DNA from: Stramonita haemastoma
Lineage: Eukaryota; Mollusca; Gastropoda; Neogastropoda; Muricidae
Direction of reading: 5' to 3'
NCBI GenBank assembly: GCA_030674155.1
Contig: JASPKP010005312.1
Coordinates: 1 to 16,065, forward strand
Length of the DNA: 16,065 nucleotides
The notes under the pieces are model-generated. The model did not search any database. It had not been told where the DNA came from and worked only from the letters and a program-made list of their open reading frames with translations. Positions 14,391-16,065 of the stretch are shown piece after piece (positions within the stretch are counted from its first letter, which is position 1; every line of letters begins with the position of its first letter). A program made the translations under genes and the position numbers.

Positions 14391-15387
14391 TGGTAAAGAG
14401 CAGGTCTCAATTTCGTAACCGTATCTAAAGGCAGACAGCGTGTCTACAATTGTATCACGGAGTGTCTGTGACACAGGAAACAGAACCACAGTCAACAGAT
14501 ATCACTGACTAAAATTACACAAATCCTTGAAAAAAAACCCCAACAAAACAACAACAATAAATGTACGAAAAGGAAAGGTTGAAGCGGTCAAGCAAGAGCT
14601 ATATGTACCATCAAACGAGTACCCAAACCAGAACTAGATATAAAACATGTCAGATTCCCAACTCCAATGCCTTTAAATGGTCTGATGGTCCCATGTTGGC
14701 ATACAGTTGATATAGAGCTGGTCTTTGGGGTTCACCAGGCTCATGTGCGCAAATACGCATATTATATACATGTACACGTGTTTGGCTGTCCCATTTAGCA
14801 TGTACCATTTTTAGCCACGCCAGATTTCTCAGCGTCAAATTCAGGCTGCTCTTTTCCAGCTCTATGCATCGCCATAAGAGCAAAACCACCAATTAAAACA
14901 AAACAATAAATAAAAACATCCTGTATGCATGTCACTTTCCCTTCAAGTAAAATTTCCCCCTGAGTTTTTACCAAGGACATCTCATCACCTCATCCAAATG
15001 ACTAGCACCCAGACAACCACTGAAGGTTCAGTGGATAAGGAACAAGATATTGTTCACATAGTGCTCAAACTTGTGACATTGTTTTCTGCTCTACTTAGGT
15101 GCACTATCCCTAGATCACCAATCTACAAAGTGTGCATGTGATATGTTCATAATGTAAGACAGATGTGTGGTATCTTTCCCAGTTCCATACATGCAACAAC
15201 AATACAGCCTAGTGTTTGCAGCGCCCACTGACGTCACAGCCCACCATTGTCTGCAGGGCAGTCGATTCTTTAAGGGAATGAGAAATCACAAGGGTTTTAT
15301 CGCTTTTCAATGATCTCCCTTCGTCCCTGCTCTCTCCTTTCTTGTCTCCCTTTGGAGTGGTTGAAACTCCGCATCAATTTTTTTCAG
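14391..15387. other. Unassigned DNA
   Basis: I see no supported gene. The 80-residue minus ORF at 14650-14892 has no recognisable domain. A palindromic TGACGTCA lies at 15229-15236 and is listed separately. Confidence 0.5.
15229..15236. promoter_or_regulatory. CRE-like palindrome TGACGTCA
   Basis: This is an exact full-length cAMP response element (the CREB/ATF site in animals). It lies about 150 bp upstream of the candidate exon at 15388. One 8-bp match in 16 kb is close to chance, and no promoter context supports function. Confidence 0.2.
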
Positions 15388-15436
15388 GCACTGTCTCTTG
15401 GACATGTCGAACCTGGTGGAGCCCATCCTTCTTTAG
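15388..15436 (+). CDS. Candidate small exon
   Basis: A pyrimidine tract ending TTTTTTTCAG (AG at 15386-15387) and a donor-like AGGTAC (GT at 15437-15438) enclose 49 bp of GC-richer sequence. Two frames are open throughout. The third contains ATG and closes with TAG at the end. The length is too short for recognition, and the donor side abuts a SINE, so this is a weak call. Confidence 0.12.
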
Positions 15437-15439
15437 GTA

Positions 15440-15700
15440 CAAGGTGCATGCTAGGTATAATATATGTATTTCTATAGCCCACCGAATTGTGGCATGAATT
15501 ACAGGATCTTTAACATGTATTGTTGATCATCTGCATGTCATCATCCATCATCATCCAAAGCCCCGCACAAGGGGCCTCGATTTATAGTCTCATCCAAAGG
15601 GGAGAGTGGAGTCTGCACTGATTTTAAATCCCCTTGAACAGGATTGGAATCCCGGGTTGTCAGATTGCGAAGGCAGTGTTCTAAAAGGCTACTCAAACAG
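15440..15700 (-). mobile_element. tRNA-derived SINE, minus strand, decayed
   Basis: Read on the minus strand from about 15700, it has a decayed head (AGTAGCCTTTTAGAACA), a B-box-like GGGATTCCAATCC, an ACTCCACTCTCCCCTTTGG stretch and the core GGATGAGACTATAAATCGAGG (about 15574-15594). Then come GTTAAAGATCCTGTAATTC and a TTCGGTGGGCTATAGAAA stretch that I associate, from memory, with mollusc SINE 3' halves. The 3' end lies near 15440. The 15541-15768 (-) and 15606-15971 (+) ORFs are readings through this element and its flank. Confidence 0.7.
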
Positions 15701-16065
15701 GCTGCAGAGAGCTCAGAAGCACTCACTGACAGCACAGACAGCCCATTGCGTGCGTGCGTGCAAGGCATGGCTGCCAGGTAGTTCCTTCTTTCCTCAAGGG
15801 CCGAAAAACCACCCAGGGGTACGGTATATAATGCTTTTTTCCCTTCTCTCTCTCTCTTCGTCCCCTCTACTAGCCTACCCTAACACAACCCCCATACTGA
15901 AACCAGATCTGCACAACCACCTAGCCGACACCTCCAGTTACCCACCCGTCAGATCCGGGCTGCAACTTTAGCCCTTGCAGTGATAGGACGATTAATTGGG
16001 CGAGATTAAACGGGCTGGATGTCTAGCTAGCTAGGGTATCGGGTAGGACGTGCAAAGGTGGCGCT
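15701..16065. other. Unassigned DNA at the right edge
   Basis: Only short simple repeats are seen: GTGC units at 15748-15761, CT repeats at 15844-15859 and CTAG units at 16022-16034. No gene is supported. Confidence 0.5.

Noticed and set aside
14650..14892. 80-residue minus ORF
   Set aside because: There is no domain, no splice or promoter support, and its length is within chance for this base composition.

Overview
The window looks like non-coding DNA from an animal nuclear genome, most likely a lophotrochozoan and probably a marine gastropod mollusc. It has no bacterial-style gene packing. It is AT-rich, full of (CA)n, (TA)n and poly(G) tracts, and carries several tRNA-derived SINEs whose central core I associate, from memory, with mollusc SINEs. 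It also carries 5'-truncated LINE fragments with microsatellite-like 3' tails. The species assignment is an inference.

Only one host coding piece is reasonably supported: a GC-rich terminal exon at 3232-3425 on the plus strand. It encodes the last 63 residues of an unidentified protein with two hydrophobic segments, and its 3' UTR would run into the AT-rich DNA that follows. No other exon of that gene is recognisable here. Two weaker exon candidates lie at 5544-5699 and 15388-15436.

Layout. 1-1400: unassigned AT-rich DNA with a (TA)n palindrome (301-537), a second AT block, a (CA)n tract and a poly(G) run. 1404-1481: first copy of a dispersed repeat. 1692-2519: a minus-strand SINE with its tail, plus an opposing tail copy, forming a long inverted repeat. 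2762-3090: a tRNA-like SINE bounded on both sides by poly(G). 3232-3425: the exon. 3426-5430: AT-rich DNA with a 140-bp direct duplication and homopolymer clusters. 5430-7000: LINE-tail-like fragments and a second inverted repeat. 7000-8620: mostly unassigned, with a GC-rich hairpin repeat. 8619-9530: (CA)n blocks around a LINE 3' end. 9606-9982: a SINE with a target-site duplication. 9990-10377: a frameshifted minus-strand ORF relic. 11251-11865: a minisatellite of SINE A-box units leading into the SINE body. 11866-12861: an unidentified repeat-like sequence interrupted by a truncated LINE with a 9-bp target-site duplication. 13161-13498: the most complete SINE. 13675-13832: a (CG)/(TG) block. 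13833-16065: unassigned DNA plus a SINE at 15440-15700.

The genes do not form a system. The history read here is one of nested retroposition and repeat expansion. The most unusual item is the 20-unit array in which every unit carries a perfect RNA polymerase III A-box, apparently amplified from the first bases of the SINE that directly follows it.
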